Shown: positions 24,340-33,448 of the stretch, piece after piece
Layout of the letters: every line of letters begins with the position of its first letter
Position numbering within the stretch: position 1 is the stretch's first letter
Assembly: GCA_022820995.1 (NCBI GenBank)
Contig: JAJEEM010000029.1
Location: forward strand, 1-47,313
Direction of reading: 5' to 3'
DNA: 47,313 bases
Origin: Gemmatimonadota bacterium
GTDB taxonomy: Bacteria; Gemmatimonadota; Gemmatimonadetes; Palauibacterales; Palauibacteraceae
The notes under the pieces: generated by a model
What the model saw: the letters and a program-made list of their open reading frames with translations, nothing else
The model's database searches: none
What the model was told of the DNA's origin: nothing
Program-made: the position numbers and the translations under genes

Positions 24340-25006
24340 CGGCGGCGATCCGGGGCCGACGGAAGACCCGGCGCCGACGGAGGACGCGGCGCCGGCCGAG
24401 CGTGAGGCATCCCCCAGCTTCTTCCTCAACGGCGAAGTGCCGCTCGACGCGCTGCCCGGCGTCGAGGCCGTCGACTGGCTGCCGCTTCACCCCCGTTTCG
24501 CGAGGCGTCTCCAGGTCGGGGCGGTCATCCGGTCCGTCGCCTATGTCGCGGCCGCCGGGGGTTTCCACCTGCTGGTATCCGCCCGCAACCCCGGCGTCAT
24601 CTCGGGGCCCCTGCCGTGGCTCCCGCCGTTGTTGTGGACGGCCCTGGGCGTCTTCTGCGTGTGCTCCGTCCTGTGGCCGCTCATCGCCGTCCCGCGCCGC
24701 GGCTACGTCGTCCGCGAGAAGGACCTCCTGTACAAATCCGGCGTTCTCTGGCGCTCCGTGAAGGCATTCCCCTTCAACCGCGTACAGCACACCAAGCTCC
24801 ACAGTACTCCGCTGGACCGCCGGTTCGGTCTGGCCAGCCTGTCGGTCTTTCCGGCGGGGGGCGGCCTCGGGAACCGGGTCCACGGTCTGGGACGGGAGAC
24901 CGCCGAGCGGCTGCGCGTGTACATCTCGGAACGAATAGAGTCGGCGGCGTCGCCTGCCGCGGATTCGGACGAACGCTCGGAAGCCACCGGGAACGCCGGC
25001 CGGTGA
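24329..25006 (+). CDS. PH-domain (YdbS-like, DUF304) membrane protein
   Basis: The roughly 225-residue protein has an acidic low-complexity N-terminus (repeats of GPTEDPAPTEDAAPAE), two transmembrane helices (VIRSVAYVAAAGGFHLLV and LLWTALGVFCVCSVLWPLI) and a bacterial PH2 domain with REKDLLYKSGVLWRSVKAFPFNRVQHTKL and LDRRFGLASLSVF (family landmarks). YdbS-like proteins are encoded beside YdbT-like proteins and are linked to envelope or export functions not well defined. No ATG exists in the frame; GTG 24329, overlapping the preceding gene by 11 bases, is the best start. Its TGA overlaps the next GTG. Confidence 0.78.
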   Translation: MAADGGDPGPTEDPAPTEDAAPAEREASPSFFLNGEVPLDALPGVEAVDWLPLHPRFARRLQVGAVIRSVAYVAAAGGFHLLVSARNPGVISGPLPWLPPLLWTALGVFCVCSVLWPLIAVPRRGYVVREKDLLYKSGVLWRSVKAFPFNRVQHTKLHSTPLDRRFGLASLSVFPAGGGLGNRVHGLGRETAERLRVYISERIESAASPAADSDERSEATGNAGR

Positions 25007-26634
25007 ATTCGCCGAACCCCGGCGATTGGCGACGCGCCTCGCCCTTTGCCATCCTCTTCTTCGCCGGAAGCACCATCAAGACCGTGGCGCGCGCCATGAT
25101 TCAGGGTGCCCTGATCCCGCTGATCGCAACGATACCCCTGGTGCGGGACAATCCCGGCATCCTCGGCGTTCTGCTCCTCGTGCTCCTGGCGTTGCTCCTG
25201 CTGCCCTTCGTCGCGGGCACGGTCCAGTGGGCCTGCTTCAGGTTCAGGATCGCCGAGGACCGACTCCTCATCCACCAGGGCGTCCTCAAGAAGACGGCGC
25301 TCGACCTGCCCTACGAGCGCGTCCAGGGGATCAACGTCAGACGGTCCCCGGTCGACCGCCTGTTCGGGTTGGTCACGGTCACTCTGGACACCTCCGGCTC
25401 GGTCCAGGCCGAGGGCAAGCTGCCGTCGATCAGGACGGACGTGGCCCACCGGCTGCGGCGCAGCGTAGCGGCGCTTCGACCCGTCGCCGGGGACCCCGCC
25501 GTGGGCAAAAGGGACTCGGCGACCGCGGGCGAAGGGGACTCGTCAGCCGCGGACGCAAGCGGGTCGGCCGTCGAACCGGGCCGCGTCCTGCTGAAGCTCG
25601 GCCCGGGCGACATGGTGCGCATCGGGCTCGCGAGCCGGAACTTCATCTTCGTGGCGGCGCTGGTCGGCGTGCTGACCGATCTGCTCCAGCCGGGCGATCT
25701 CCTCGATCCTGTCCTGGAAGCCATCGAGGCCGGCGTCGACAGTGCCGCGAGCGCGTTCACCGGCCTCGGGGCGCTCGCCCAGTGGGGGCTCGCGGCCGCC
25801 CTGGTCGCGTCCATTGCGGGCGTGGCGCTCCTCCTCACGGTGACGGCGGCGTTCCTGCGACACCACAACTTCACGCTCGGGCACGACGGCGGCAGGTTCC
25901 GCTCGCGCGCGGGCCTCCTCACGCAACGGGAGGTCGTGGTCGAGGCTCCGAAGATCCAGCAACTGACCGTGAGTCAGGGTCTCGTGCTGCGGTGGTTCCG
26001 ACGGTACCGCCTCTACGCCCTCCCCGCCGGGGCCGCCTCCCCGGAAGTCGGCCGCGCCTCCGTAGTCGACGTGCCCGACGTGCTCGAGGTGCCGCTTCTG
26101 GACGACCGGCTCGCCGAGGATCTGCGGGCGCTGATGTTCGCGCGGGAAACGACGACGATTCCCGTTCTACCCCGAAGCGCGGGGTTCAGGCGCGTGTCGC
26201 GCTGGTACATCCGCGCGCTCGCTCTGCGTTACGGCCTCGTCCTGGCCGCCGTCTTCGGAACGCTCCTGGCGCTGGCGTGGGCCGGGATGTTCGACCGCAC
26301 ATCCACGATCCTCTTCTGGTGGGCCGCATCCGTCCCGGTCGCGGCGCTCGCCGCGTGGCAGCGGTGGCGCCGGCAGGGGTACGTGTACGATCGCGACGGG
26401 CTGGCGAGCCGCAGCGGATTCCTGGGAAGCGGGGTGAAGGCGTTTCTCATGCGGAAGATTCAGTCCGCGACCGTCAGGCAATCCCCGCTGCAGCGCCGAA
26501 AGGGACTGGCCACGCTCCAGGTACAGCTGGCGTGCGGGAAGATCGCGATTCCGTACATCGATCGCCGTGAGGCGTGCGACCTGCGGGACTACATCCTCTA
26601 CCGCGTGGAGTCGTCACGCCGACGCTGGCACTGA
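25003..26634 (+). CDS. Triple PH-domain (YdbT-like, DUF304) membrane protein
   Basis: The 543-residue protein contains three bacterial PH2 modules, each preceded by paired transmembrane helices: FRIAEDRLLIHQGVLKKTALDLP with VDRLFGLVTVTL; FTLGHDGGRFRSRAGLLTQREVVV; and YVYDRDGLASRSGFLGSGVKAF with SPLQRRKGLATLQVQL (each a separate landmark). Its organisation equals YdbT, the usual partner of YdbS-like proteins. GTG 25003 overlaps the stop of the preceding gene. The two probably form one membrane complex. Between its end and the convergent nfo gene lie 81 bases with no gene. Confidence 0.82.
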   Translation: MNSPNPGDWRRASPFAILFFAGSTIKTVARAMIQGALIPLIATIPLVRDNPGILGVLLLVLLALLLLPFVAGTVQWACFRFRIAEDRLLIHQGVLKKTALDLPYERVQGINVRRSPVDRLFGLVTVTLDTSGSVQAEGKLPSIRTDVAHRLRRSVAALRPVAGDPAVGKRDSATAGEGDSSAADASGSAVEPGRVLLKLGPGDMVRIGLASRNFIFVAALVGVLTDLLQPGDLLDPVLEAIEAGVDSAASAFTGLGALAQWGLAAALVASIAGVALLLTVTAAFLRHHNFTLGHDGGRFRSRAGLLTQREVVVEAPKIQQLTVSQGLVLRWFRRYRLYALPAGAASPEVGRASVVDVPDVLEVPLLDDRLAEDLRALMFARETTTIPVLPRSAGFRRVSRWYIRALALRYGLVLAAVFGTLLALAWAGMFDRTSTILFWWAASVPVAALAAWQRWRRQGYVYDRDGLASRSGFLGSGVKAFLMRKIQSATVRQSPLQRRKGLATLQVQLACGKIAIPYIDRREACDLRDYILYRVESSRRRWH

Positions 26635-26715
26635 CCGAGACGACGCCCACGCCTTGATGGCGACGCCCACGCCGAGCTGAGCCCGGCTATCGGACTCGTG
26701 GATCGCCGGACGTGT

Positions 26716-27609
26716 TCAGCGACTCCCTTCGCGGTAGCCCCGCAGGCGGGCGAGGTTCCGGATGTCGGCGTCCGCGCCGTCCTCTCCCTTCGGGGTCTCC
26801 AGGATCTTGGGGACGTGGCGGAGGCGGGCATCCCGCATCAGCCGCCGGAACGGACCCTCGCCGAGGCTCCCCTCTCCGATCTCCTCGTGGCGGTCCTTGC
26901 GGGAGTCGAAGGGGTACTTCGAGTCGTTCATGTGGATGAGGCCGAGCAGCTCCAGGCCCAGCACGCGATCGAAGGCCTCCCAGACGCCATCGTAGTCCTC
27001 AACAAGGTCGTAGCCGGCCGAGTAGGCGTGGCACGTATCGAGACAGACGCCCACCCGGTGCCGCTGTGACGCCGGGATCCGGTCGAGAATGCCGCGGAGG
27101 TTCTCGAAGCTCGCCCCGACGGTCGTCCCGGCGCCGGCGGTGAGTTCGAGGAGGATGCGGGTCGGACCCTCCACGGCCTCCAGCGATTCGGTCACGCCGC
27201 GGGCGTTGCGCGCGAGCCCCTCCTCGATGTCGCCGTCCGTCGCGTTCCCGGGATGGGTGACGAGGAACTCGAGGCCGAGGCGCGTACAGCGCTCCAGCTC
27301 GGCCTGAAAGCTGCGTTGCGACATCCGCCACAGCCGGCGGTTCGGCGTCGAGAGGTTGATGAGATAGGAGTCGTGGGCTCCCGCCACGGCGATTCCGTGC
27401 TCGGCGCGCGCCGCCTTGAACGCCGCCGCTGTCTCTTCGTCGATCCCGGGCTCGGCCCAGCGGTTCGGCTGCTTGGTGAAGAGCTGGAAGTTGGCCGCAC
27501 CGATCTCCGCCGCTCGCCGTGGCGCGTTCTGCACGCCCCCCGCCACCGAGACGTGGGCGCCGAGTTCGTCGTGACCGCCTTCTCCCGCACCCTCCCGCGA
27601 CGCGGTCAC
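26716..27609 (-). CDS. nfo: Endonuclease IV (apurinic/apyrimidinic endonuclease)
   Basis: The 297-residue protein begins, after a short basic leader, with LGAHVSVAGGVQNAP and carries the zinc-binding motifs of endonuclease IV: VAGAHDSYLINLS, LVTHPGNA, ILLELTAG, VCLDTCHAYSAGYD and LIHMNDSKYPFDSRKDRHE, ending with IGEGSLG and ILETPKGEDG. It cuts DNA 5' to abasic sites in base excision repair, in the cytoplasm. GTG 27609 overlaps the stop of the SDR gene (GTGA), giving a slightly extended N-terminus compared with most homologues; no other good start lies before GAHVS. Linkage to the SDR gene looks incidental. Confidence 0.95.
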   Translation of the reverse strand: MTASREGAGEGGHDELGAHVSVAGGVQNAPRRAAEIGAANFQLFTKQPNRWAEPGIDEETAAAFKAARAEHGIAVAGAHDSYLINLSTPNRRLWRMSQRSFQAELERCTRLGLEFLVTHPGNATDGDIEEGLARNARGVTESLEAVEGPTRILLELTAGAGTTVGASFENLRGILDRIPASQRHRVGVCLDTCHAYSAGYDLVEDYDGVWEAFDRVLGLELLGLIHMNDSKYPFDSRKDRHEEIGEGSLGEGPFRRLMRDARLRHVPKILETPKGEDGADADIRNLARLRGYREGSR

Positions 27610-28322
27610 GCCTTCCGCGGCGGCTGCGACGGGCGGAGTTCGACCCGGCTCACGTGGGCTTCCTTCGGATAGGAGAGAAGCTGCATGACCGCGGCCGCGC
27701 AGTCGTCCACGTGCAGACGCCACGTCCGCTCCGGCACCTGCTCCCGACCGTTGAAGTACGTGTCCACGCTCCCGGGCATCACGATGCTCACCCTCACATC
27801 GTCGTAGCGCACGTCGAGCAACATCGCCTCGGTGAGTCCCAGGAGGCCGTACTTGCTCGCGTTGTATCCGGTGCCGCCGTAGAAGGGATGACGGCTGGCA
27901 AGCGACGCGATGTTCACGATGAACCCGTCGCCGCTCGCGCTCAGGTGCGGGAGCGCGGCCCTGGAGCAGTAGAAGACGCCGCCGAGGTTCACGTCGATCT
28001 GGAGCCGCCACTCCTCGACACTCATCTGCCGCAGCGGCTTGAAGATCCCGAGCCCGGCGTTGTTCACGAGGATGTCGAGCCGGCCGAAGCGGTCCACCGT
28101 CTCCTCGACCATCCGCTCGCAGGCGCCCGCGTCCGCCACGTCGCTCACGATGCCCAGCGCGCGCTCGCCGAGTTCGGCCTCGGCCACCCGCACATCCGCC
28201 TCGGTCCTCGCGCAAACCGCAACGGAGGCCCCGGCCGCGAGCAGGTGCTCCGCGATCGCGCGCCCGATGCCCTTCGTCCCGCCCGTCACGAGCGCGACCC
28301 TGCCCGTCATGTCCGGTCCCAT
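27606..28322 (-). CDS. Short-chain dehydrogenase/reductase
   Basis: The 238-residue protein has the classical SDR pattern: TGGTKGIGRAIAEHL (NAD(P) binding), ILVNNAGLGIF, catalytic Ser in VNIASLASRHPF and the YNASKYG (Y-x-x-x-K) motif. An Arg after the second strand (VCARTEADV) suggests NADP(H) preference. The substrate is unknown. ATG 28322 is used; ATG 28310 is a second possibility. It follows the DUF5916 gene by 36 bases and overlaps nfo, so all may be one transcript. Confidence 0.9.
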   Translation of the reverse strand: MGPDMTGRVALVTGGTKGIGRAIAEHLLAAGASVAVCARTEADVRVAEAELGERALGIVSDVADAGACERMVEETVDRFGRLDILVNNAGLGIFKPLRQMSVEEWRLQIDVNLGGVFYCSRAALPHLSASGDGFIVNIASLASRHPFYGGTGYNASKYGLLGLTEAMLLDVRYDDVRVSIVMPGSVDTYFNGREQVPERTWRLHVDDCAAAVMQLLSYPKEAHVSRVELRPSQPPRKA

Positions 28323-28358
28323 TCCATCCCTTTCAAGGCTGCTGCGCTCCCCGTCTCC

Positions 28359-31055
28359 TCAAATCGGGAGCCAGTAGGCGATCTTCAGCAGGAACACGTG
28401 TTGGCCGGTGGCGCGCAGGCTGTCGACGAGGCGGCCGGGGTCCACGAGTTCGCCCGAAGTCCGCATGTCGGAGCGGTCCTGCTGCCAGACGAGGAAGAGC
28501 GTGCTGCCCGGCTGCCACTCCCAGCGGAGGACGACGTTGCTCCGGAGAGAGAGGATGTTGAAGTCGCCGTCGGGGAGGGTAAACGACCGTCCGCTCTCCG
28601 TCACATCCCACGACCCGTCGCGTCGGCGCTCGATCCTCGATCCCATTTCGCCGTACAGGAGGAGGTGCCGCTGGCGGGGTTCGAGGAGTTCGCCCAGGCC
28701 GTGGCGGCGTCCGCTCGCCGCGAACGGCTCGAAATAGGCCTCGAGCGTGAGGTCCGGTCCGAACGCGTAGGCGCCGCGAAGGCGGAGGGCGATGGTGCTG
28801 CGGTCGATGGCGGAGAAGATGTAGCGCCGGTCGAACGTGGCCCGCCGGCCGCCGGCCAGCGTCGTGAGGTACTGGCGCGATTCCGTTTCGCGCCGGTAGC
28901 TGGGTTCGACTTCGAGTTGCAGCGCGGAGCCCGGGCGCAGCGTGAGCGCACCCCTCGCCTCGTACGCCCACCCGCCGATCTCGTCCCGTCCGTAGGACCC
29001 CATGAGCCGGAAGCCGGTCCGGAAGGAGCGGTCGGTGGCGAGCGCGACACCTGTCTGCCAGCGCGCGAGCGTCTCCATGAGGGGGCCGCCGCGCGTGAGG
29101 TGGTCGCTGAGCGCGCGGGGGTGGTATCCGCCCTCGAGCGTCGTGCGCAGGTAGTTGTGCCAGGTGGCGGTCGCCCGGGCCCCGAGCGTCGTCTCCGTGC
29201 GCACGCCGTCGAAGTTCCACGCGCTCGCCGAGGTGAGGCCGACCTGCCAGGCGCGGGCGAACGCGGTCGGGATCGTCTCGCGGATCGCGATGTCGGCCTC
29301 GGCCGTGAGCCGGTCCGCGTTGAACATCTGGCCCACGTCGTTGATCTCGAAGCCCGGCGAGATGGCTTCGCCCCGCACGCGCCACAGCCAGCGCCGCCCT
29401 CCCACCTTCTCCATCCCGAGGGCCGCAGCATATCCGGAAAGCGTGGAACGCGAAGGGTCCAGCCGCGCGGTCTTGCGGTCGGGACGCTGGAAGAAACGCG
29501 CGCTCGAGCGCTGCACCCGCAGGATCGCATCGGGGTTGCCGCTGAGGTGCGAGAACCCCGCATGCCCCGTGAGTTCGTACTCGCCCCCGAAGAAGCGCAG
29601 GTTCCAGTCCGTGCCTCCGGCGTAGGCGCGCCACGGGAGGAGGGCGGCGAGTTCGGGACGGCCCTCGCGGCTGAGCGTCGTCCCCGTGAAGCCGAGCGTG
29701 GAACGCTCCTCCCCGAACTCCTGCTCCAGCCTCGCCACGGCGAAGGCGCTCGCGGGGGCGACCGGCACTGCGCTCTCGACCATGTCCGTCGCGCCCGGGC
29801 GCTGCGTGAAGTGGAACGCCCGGGCGTTCTCGCGGCCGGTGACGGCGAAGAGCGCGCCTACGGAGGTCCCGCCGGGGAGCCGGCCCGTGAGCTTGCCCGC
29901 CCCGAGGATCGTCGTCTGATCGGGCGCGACCACGCTGTCGGCCACGGCCCGTCCCGGCGGCGGGGCCCCGATGCGGCGCGAGTAGAAGTAGCGCGGACCC
30001 AGCCCCTCCATGAGCTGGCGCCCCTCCGTGAAGAAGGGGCGGCGCTCCTCGAACACTTCCTCGAACGCGGTCAGGTTCACGACCGCGGGGTCCGCCTCGA
30101 CCTGCCCGAAGTCCGGGTTTACGGCGGCGTCGAGCGTCAGGCTCGAACCGAGGCCGACCTTGAAGTCCGCTCCCACGCGGGACTCGCTCCGCGTCACGAC
30201 GCCCGCCATGGGGCCGCCCGTCGGCGTGCGCAGATCGCCCGCCACGTAGGGCAGAAACTCGATCCCGCGGCTCCCCCGCACGCCCTCGAGTCCGGTGAGG
30301 TCGCCGAGGCGCGAGGCCCATCCCGGCTCGCTCCGAACGACGAGTTCCCACAGGAGATTCTCCTGGACGTCCGGCATGTAGCGGTTGATGTTCACGCCCC
30401 ACGCCGACTCATCGCCGTTGAAGCGCAGTTGCGAGAAGGGCATGCGCATCTCGGCCGTCCACCCGAGCGAGTCGCGCTGCACGCGCGCCGACCACACGGG
30501 ATCCCAGGTGTAGTCGCGGTTGGTCACGTTGTCCTCGGGGTGGTACCAGTCGGTGCGGCTCCCCGCCGCGTTCACCCCGAAGGAGACCGCCGTGCGCCGG
30601 TTCAGGTAGGGGTCGAGCGAGACCAGCAGGCGCTCCGATCCGGTGTTCTGGTCGCGGCGCGTGCGGTAGGCCTGGATGCCGTCGGGATCGTCCGTGTACA
30701 TGCGCCCGGCGATCCACAGCGCATCGTCGTCGAAGGCGAACGCGACCTCCGTGCGCCGCGTGGCGGGCTCGCCCTCGTCGGGCTCGCGCTGCCAGAACGT
30801 CGTCGCGAATTCCGCCCGCGCCCAGACGGCGTCGTCCAGATGGCCATCCAGCTGGAGCGTCCGATCCGTGTCGCGCGTGGCCCTGAGCTGCTGCCGGTCC
30901 TCCGGGCCCAGCCCCTGCGCGCCGAGAGCCCCGCCCGCGGGGAGCAGGATCAGGATGACGACGGCGACGGCCCCCGAGATGCCGCGTGCGACCCGGGCAG
31001 CCCGCGGTCTGCGCAAACCGGCAGCCCGGGTTCTGCGCGAACCGTCAGCGGTCAA
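28359..31055 (-). CDS. DUF5916-family outer-membrane protein with CBM9-like domain
   Basis: The 898-residue protein has a signal peptide (VAVVILILLPAGGALGAQ), a carbohydrate-binding family-9-like domain (LQLDGHLDDAVWARAE, then AFAFDDDALWIAGRMY and GWTAEMRMPFSQLRF; residues about 60-230) and a long region of amphipathic beta strands typical of DUF5916 barrels, with ERRPFFTEGRQLM and the C-terminal FLLKIAYWLPI. Such proteins are abundant in Gemmatimonadota and Bacteroidota and are thought to be outer-membrane proteins of unknown role. The start is uncertain: TTG 31055 has GAAGGA 8 bases upstream and overlaps the formamidase 3' end; a GTG closer to the signal peptide is possible. Confidence 0.8.
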   Translation of the reverse strand: MTADGSRRTRAAGLRRPRAARVARGISGAVAVVILILLPAGGALGAQGLGPEDRQQLRATRDTDRTLQLDGHLDDAVWARAEFATTFWQREPDEGEPATRRTEVAFAFDDDALWIAGRMYTDDPDGIQAYRTRRDQNTGSERLLVSLDPYLNRRTAVSFGVNAAGSRTDWYHPEDNVTNRDYTWDPVWSARVQRDSLGWTAEMRMPFSQLRFNGDESAWGVNINRYMPDVQENLLWELVVRSEPGWASRLGDLTGLEGVRGSRGIEFLPYVAGDLRTPTGGPMAGVVTRSESRVGADFKVGLGSSLTLDAAVNPDFGQVEADPAVVNLTAFEEVFEERRPFFTEGRQLMEGLGPRYFYSRRIGAPPPGRAVADSVVAPDQTTILGAGKLTGRLPGGTSVGALFAVTGRENARAFHFTQRPGATDMVESAVPVAPASAFAVARLEQEFGEERSTLGFTGTTLSREGRPELAALLPWRAYAGGTDWNLRFFGGEYELTGHAGFSHLSGNPDAILRVQRSSARFFQRPDRKTARLDPSRSTLSGYAAALGMEKVGGRRWLWRVRGEAISPGFEINDVGQMFNADRLTAEADIAIRETIPTAFARAWQVGLTSASAWNFDGVRTETTLGARATATWHNYLRTTLEGGYHPRALSDHLTRGGPLMETLARWQTGVALATDRSFRTGFRLMGSYGRDEIGGWAYEARGALTLRPGSALQLEVEPSYRRETESRQYLTTLAGGRRATFDRRYIFSAIDRSTIALRLRGAYAFGPDLTLEAYFEPFAASGRRHGLGELLEPRQRHLLLYGEMGSRIERRRDGSWDVTESGRSFTLPDGDFNILSLRSNVVLRWEWQPGSTLFLVWQQDRSDMRTSGELVDPGRLVDSLRATGQHVFLLKIAYWLPI

Positions 31056-32214
31056 GGAAAATGTCCTTCGGGATGAAACCGGTGACGACCTGGGTGAGAT
31101 CGACGACCTCGCTCACCCGGAAATCGACCGCGATGCTTGCCAGGGAAAGCGCCCTGTCGGGCGTCAGCCCCTTCTGCTCGACGAGGAACTCGACCACGAG
31201 GCGGGTCGCCTCCCGCGCGGCGCGGTCGAGGTCGAGATCGATGCCCATGATCAGGTAGTGGGTCGGGGTCTCGGCGCGGGGGGCCGGGATCGTCACCCCC
31301 TTGTGCACGACGAACCGGAACACCCCGGTGAGCGACTGCTCGATCGCGGTGCCGCTCACCTCCCCGTCGCCCTGCGCGCCGTGCGGATCGCCCGCGTAGA
31401 AGAGCGCCCCCGGGTGGAAGACGGGGAGATACACCGTCGTCCCGGCCGTGAGGTCCTTCACGTCGAGGTTTCCGCCGAAGGCGCCCGGCGGACGCGACCC
31501 CTGGACGCCGGGCACCATCACGCCCGGCTCGCCCACGACCGGATCGGGGGCCACGGCGAGGATCCCCATGAACGGCGCCAGCGGCACCTGGATGTCCGGC
31601 GAGAAGAAGGCGATTTCCCGGCCGTCCACCTCTCCCGTCCGGATCAGGTGGCGTCCGGACGGGATGTCCAGCGCCTCGTCGTCGTCGCGGGCGCCGGGAT
31701 AGCTGGGGGAGAAGACGCCGCCGCGGCCGCTCGTGGAGTTCACGCCCCACGGCACGCGCGTCTCGATGTCGAGGACCTGGATCTCGAGCATGTCGCCGGG
31801 CTCGGCTCCCTCGATGTGGACCGGGCCGGTGATCACGTGCCCGCTTCGCCCCTCGCGGGGACGGCCTTCGCGCGAGGCCCAGAAGTCGATGACGTCGTCG
31901 AGGATCTCCTCGCGGGGCACGCCGAGCCCGGTCAGGAACTCGACGGGGTCCTCGTTCTGCGTCGCACCGACGTGCGTGAGCGTGTGGATGCGGACGGTCT
32001 CCCCGGACGCGATGCGGAGCACCGGCTCCTTGTCGATCGGGAACCAGCCCCAGTTGAGCGTCTCCGGCCGCGACGACAGGAAGTGGTCGGCCTCGATCTC
32101 TCCGGTCGCCGCACCGCCCGCCGCACCATCCGTCCGTTCGTTCGTCGGCGGCGCACACGCCAGGGCGAGCATGCATCCCAGTGCCGCCAGGCTCTGCCTC
32201 ATTTGACGCGACAT
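31045..32214 (-). CDS. Acetamidase/formamidase-family lipoprotein
   Basis: The 389-residue product has a lipoprotein signal (LGCMLALACAPP) and the FmdA/AmdA fold: SGHVITGPVHIEGAEPGDML, FMGILAVAPDP, PPGAFGGNLDVKDL, GALFYAGDPHGAQGDGEVSG and EQSLTGVFRF are clear family landmarks. The family hydrolyses formamide or acetamide to the acid and ammonia. A membrane-anchored extracytoplasmic version is notable because characterised members are cytosolic. ATG 32214 is preceded by GGGAGAG. It is the first gene of a leftward operon with the DUF5916 gene and diverges from the NHL-repeat gene across 90 bases. Confidence 0.85.
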   Translation of the reverse strand: MSRQMRQSLAALGCMLALACAPPTNERTDGAAGGAATGEIEADHFLSSRPETLNWGWFPIDKEPVLRIASGETVRIHTLTHVGATQNEDPVEFLTGLGVPREEILDDVIDFWASREGRPREGRSGHVITGPVHIEGAEPGDMLEIQVLDIETRVPWGVNSTSGRGGVFSPSYPGARDDDEALDIPSGRHLIRTGEVDGREIAFFSPDIQVPLAPFMGILAVAPDPVVGEPGVMVPGVQGSRPPGAFGGNLDVKDLTAGTTVYLPVFHPGALFYAGDPHGAQGDGEVSGTAIEQSLTGVFRFVVHKGVTIPAPRAETPTHYLIMGIDLDLDRAAREATRLVVEFLVEQKGLTPDRALSLASIAVDFRVSEVVDLTQVVTGFIPKDIFLDR

Positions 32215-32304
32215 GGAACGCTCTCCCACGCTGAAGGTGAGCGTGTACAGTGGATCTTCCCGTTCCGGGAGGCAACGACCCCGGACAGAACGCAGAGGAC
32301 GGCG

Positions 32305-33435
32305 ATGAAATACGGCATCCGGCGCGCGATCTTCCTTCTTGCGGTCCTTCTCTCGGCGTGCGCGGAGCCGGAAGCGGGCGGGCCCGGAGAGGCCGGTGCA
32401 GGCGGTGCGGACGCTGTGCCATCGTTCGAGGTGGATCCGGGCTGGCCGCGCGAGATGCCGGACCTCTGGATCATGGGATCCATCACGGGCGTGTTCGTCG
32501 ACGCGCGCGATCACGTCTGGGTGACGCACATCCCGGAATCGCTGACGCCGGAGGAGACGTCCGCCGTGCAAGACCCGCCGATCGGCACATGCTGCGTCCC
32601 GGCCCCGGTCGTGGTCGAGTTCGACCCCGAGGGGAACGTCGTCCAGGGCTGGGGCGATCCCGCCACGCAGGACATCTCGGAGTTCCCGCGGAACGCGCAC
32701 GGCATCTTCGTCGACCACAACGACGACGTGTGGGTGGGCACCTACCGGCACCACCGGGTGATGAAGTTCACGCGCTCGGGCGACCTCATCATGACGATCG
32801 GCCGCTACGACGAGAACGCCGGCAGCGACGACACCGAGCTTCTCGGCGGCCCCGCCGGCATCTGGGTGGACCCCGAGGACAACGAAGTCTTCATCGCCGA
32901 CGGCTACCAGAACCGCCGCGTCGTCGTATTCGACGGTGAGACGGGCGCCTATCTCCGGCACTGGGGCGCCTACGGAGAACCGCCGGACGACACCTACGAG
33001 TACGACTACGCCGGGCGGGGGCCGGACTCGGAGCCGCCCCGCCAATTCTCCACCGTGCACGGCCTCATCGGATCGAACGATGGTCTCATCTACGTCGCCG
33101 ACCGCCGCGGGAACCGGATCCAGGTGTTCGATCAGGACGGTGCCTTTCGTTCCGAGAAGATCGTGGCGCCGGCGACGCGCGCGTCGGGTTCGGCCTTCGT
33201 CGTCGCCTTCTCCCACGACCCGGAGCAGCGCTGGCTCTACCTCGCCGACGGCACCAACCACAAGGTGTGGATCCTGCGCCGCAGCGACCTCGAGATCGTG
33301 GGCGAGTTCGGCCGCGGCGGACGCCAGTTGGGCCAGTTCCTGCGCCCGCACGGGATGAGCGTGGATTCGCGCGGCAACATCTACGTGGGAGAGGCCTCCA
33401 CCGGCCGCCGGATGCAGCGCTTCACCCCCCGTTAA
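32305..33435 (+). CDS. NHL-repeat beta-propeller lipoprotein
   Basis: The 376-residue protein has a lipobox (LLAVLLSACAEP) and NHL-type blades: MGSITGVFVDARDHVWVTH, AHGIFVDHNDDVWVGTYRHH, GPAGIWVDPEDNEVFIADGY, VHGLIGSNDGLIYVADRRGN and RPHGMSVDSRGNIYVGEA. A CC pair in the IGTCCVPAPVV segment is distinctive. Such proteins resemble peptidylglycine alpha-hydroxylating lyase propellers, but the catalytic residues cannot be confirmed by eye. ATG 32305 follows AGAGGA. It faces the formamidase gene divergently and shares the 90-base control region. Confidence 0.85.
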   Translation: MKYGIRRAIFLLAVLLSACAEPEAGGPGEAGAGGADAVPSFEVDPGWPREMPDLWIMGSITGVFVDARDHVWVTHIPESLTPEETSAVQDPPIGTCCVPAPVVVEFDPEGNVVQGWGDPATQDISEFPRNAHGIFVDHNDDVWVGTYRHHRVMKFTRSGDLIMTIGRYDENAGSDDTELLGGPAGIWVDPEDNEVFIADGYQNRRVVVFDGETGAYLRHWGAYGEPPDDTYEYDYAGRGPDSEPPRQFSTVHGLIGSNDGLIYVADRRGNRIQVFDQDGAFRSEKIVAPATRASGSAFVVAFSHDPEQRWLYLADGTNHKVWILRRSDLEIVGEFGRGGRQLGQFLRPHGMSVDSRGNIYVGEASTGRRMQRFTPR

Positions 33436-33448
33436 TCGGGAAACAGGA

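Noticed and set aside
27519..31076. A 1,185-codon open frame on the plus strand
   Set aside because: It is the antisense shadow of nfo, SDR and the DUF5916 gene, produced by high GC content; it shows no family features and the minus-strand genes are clear.
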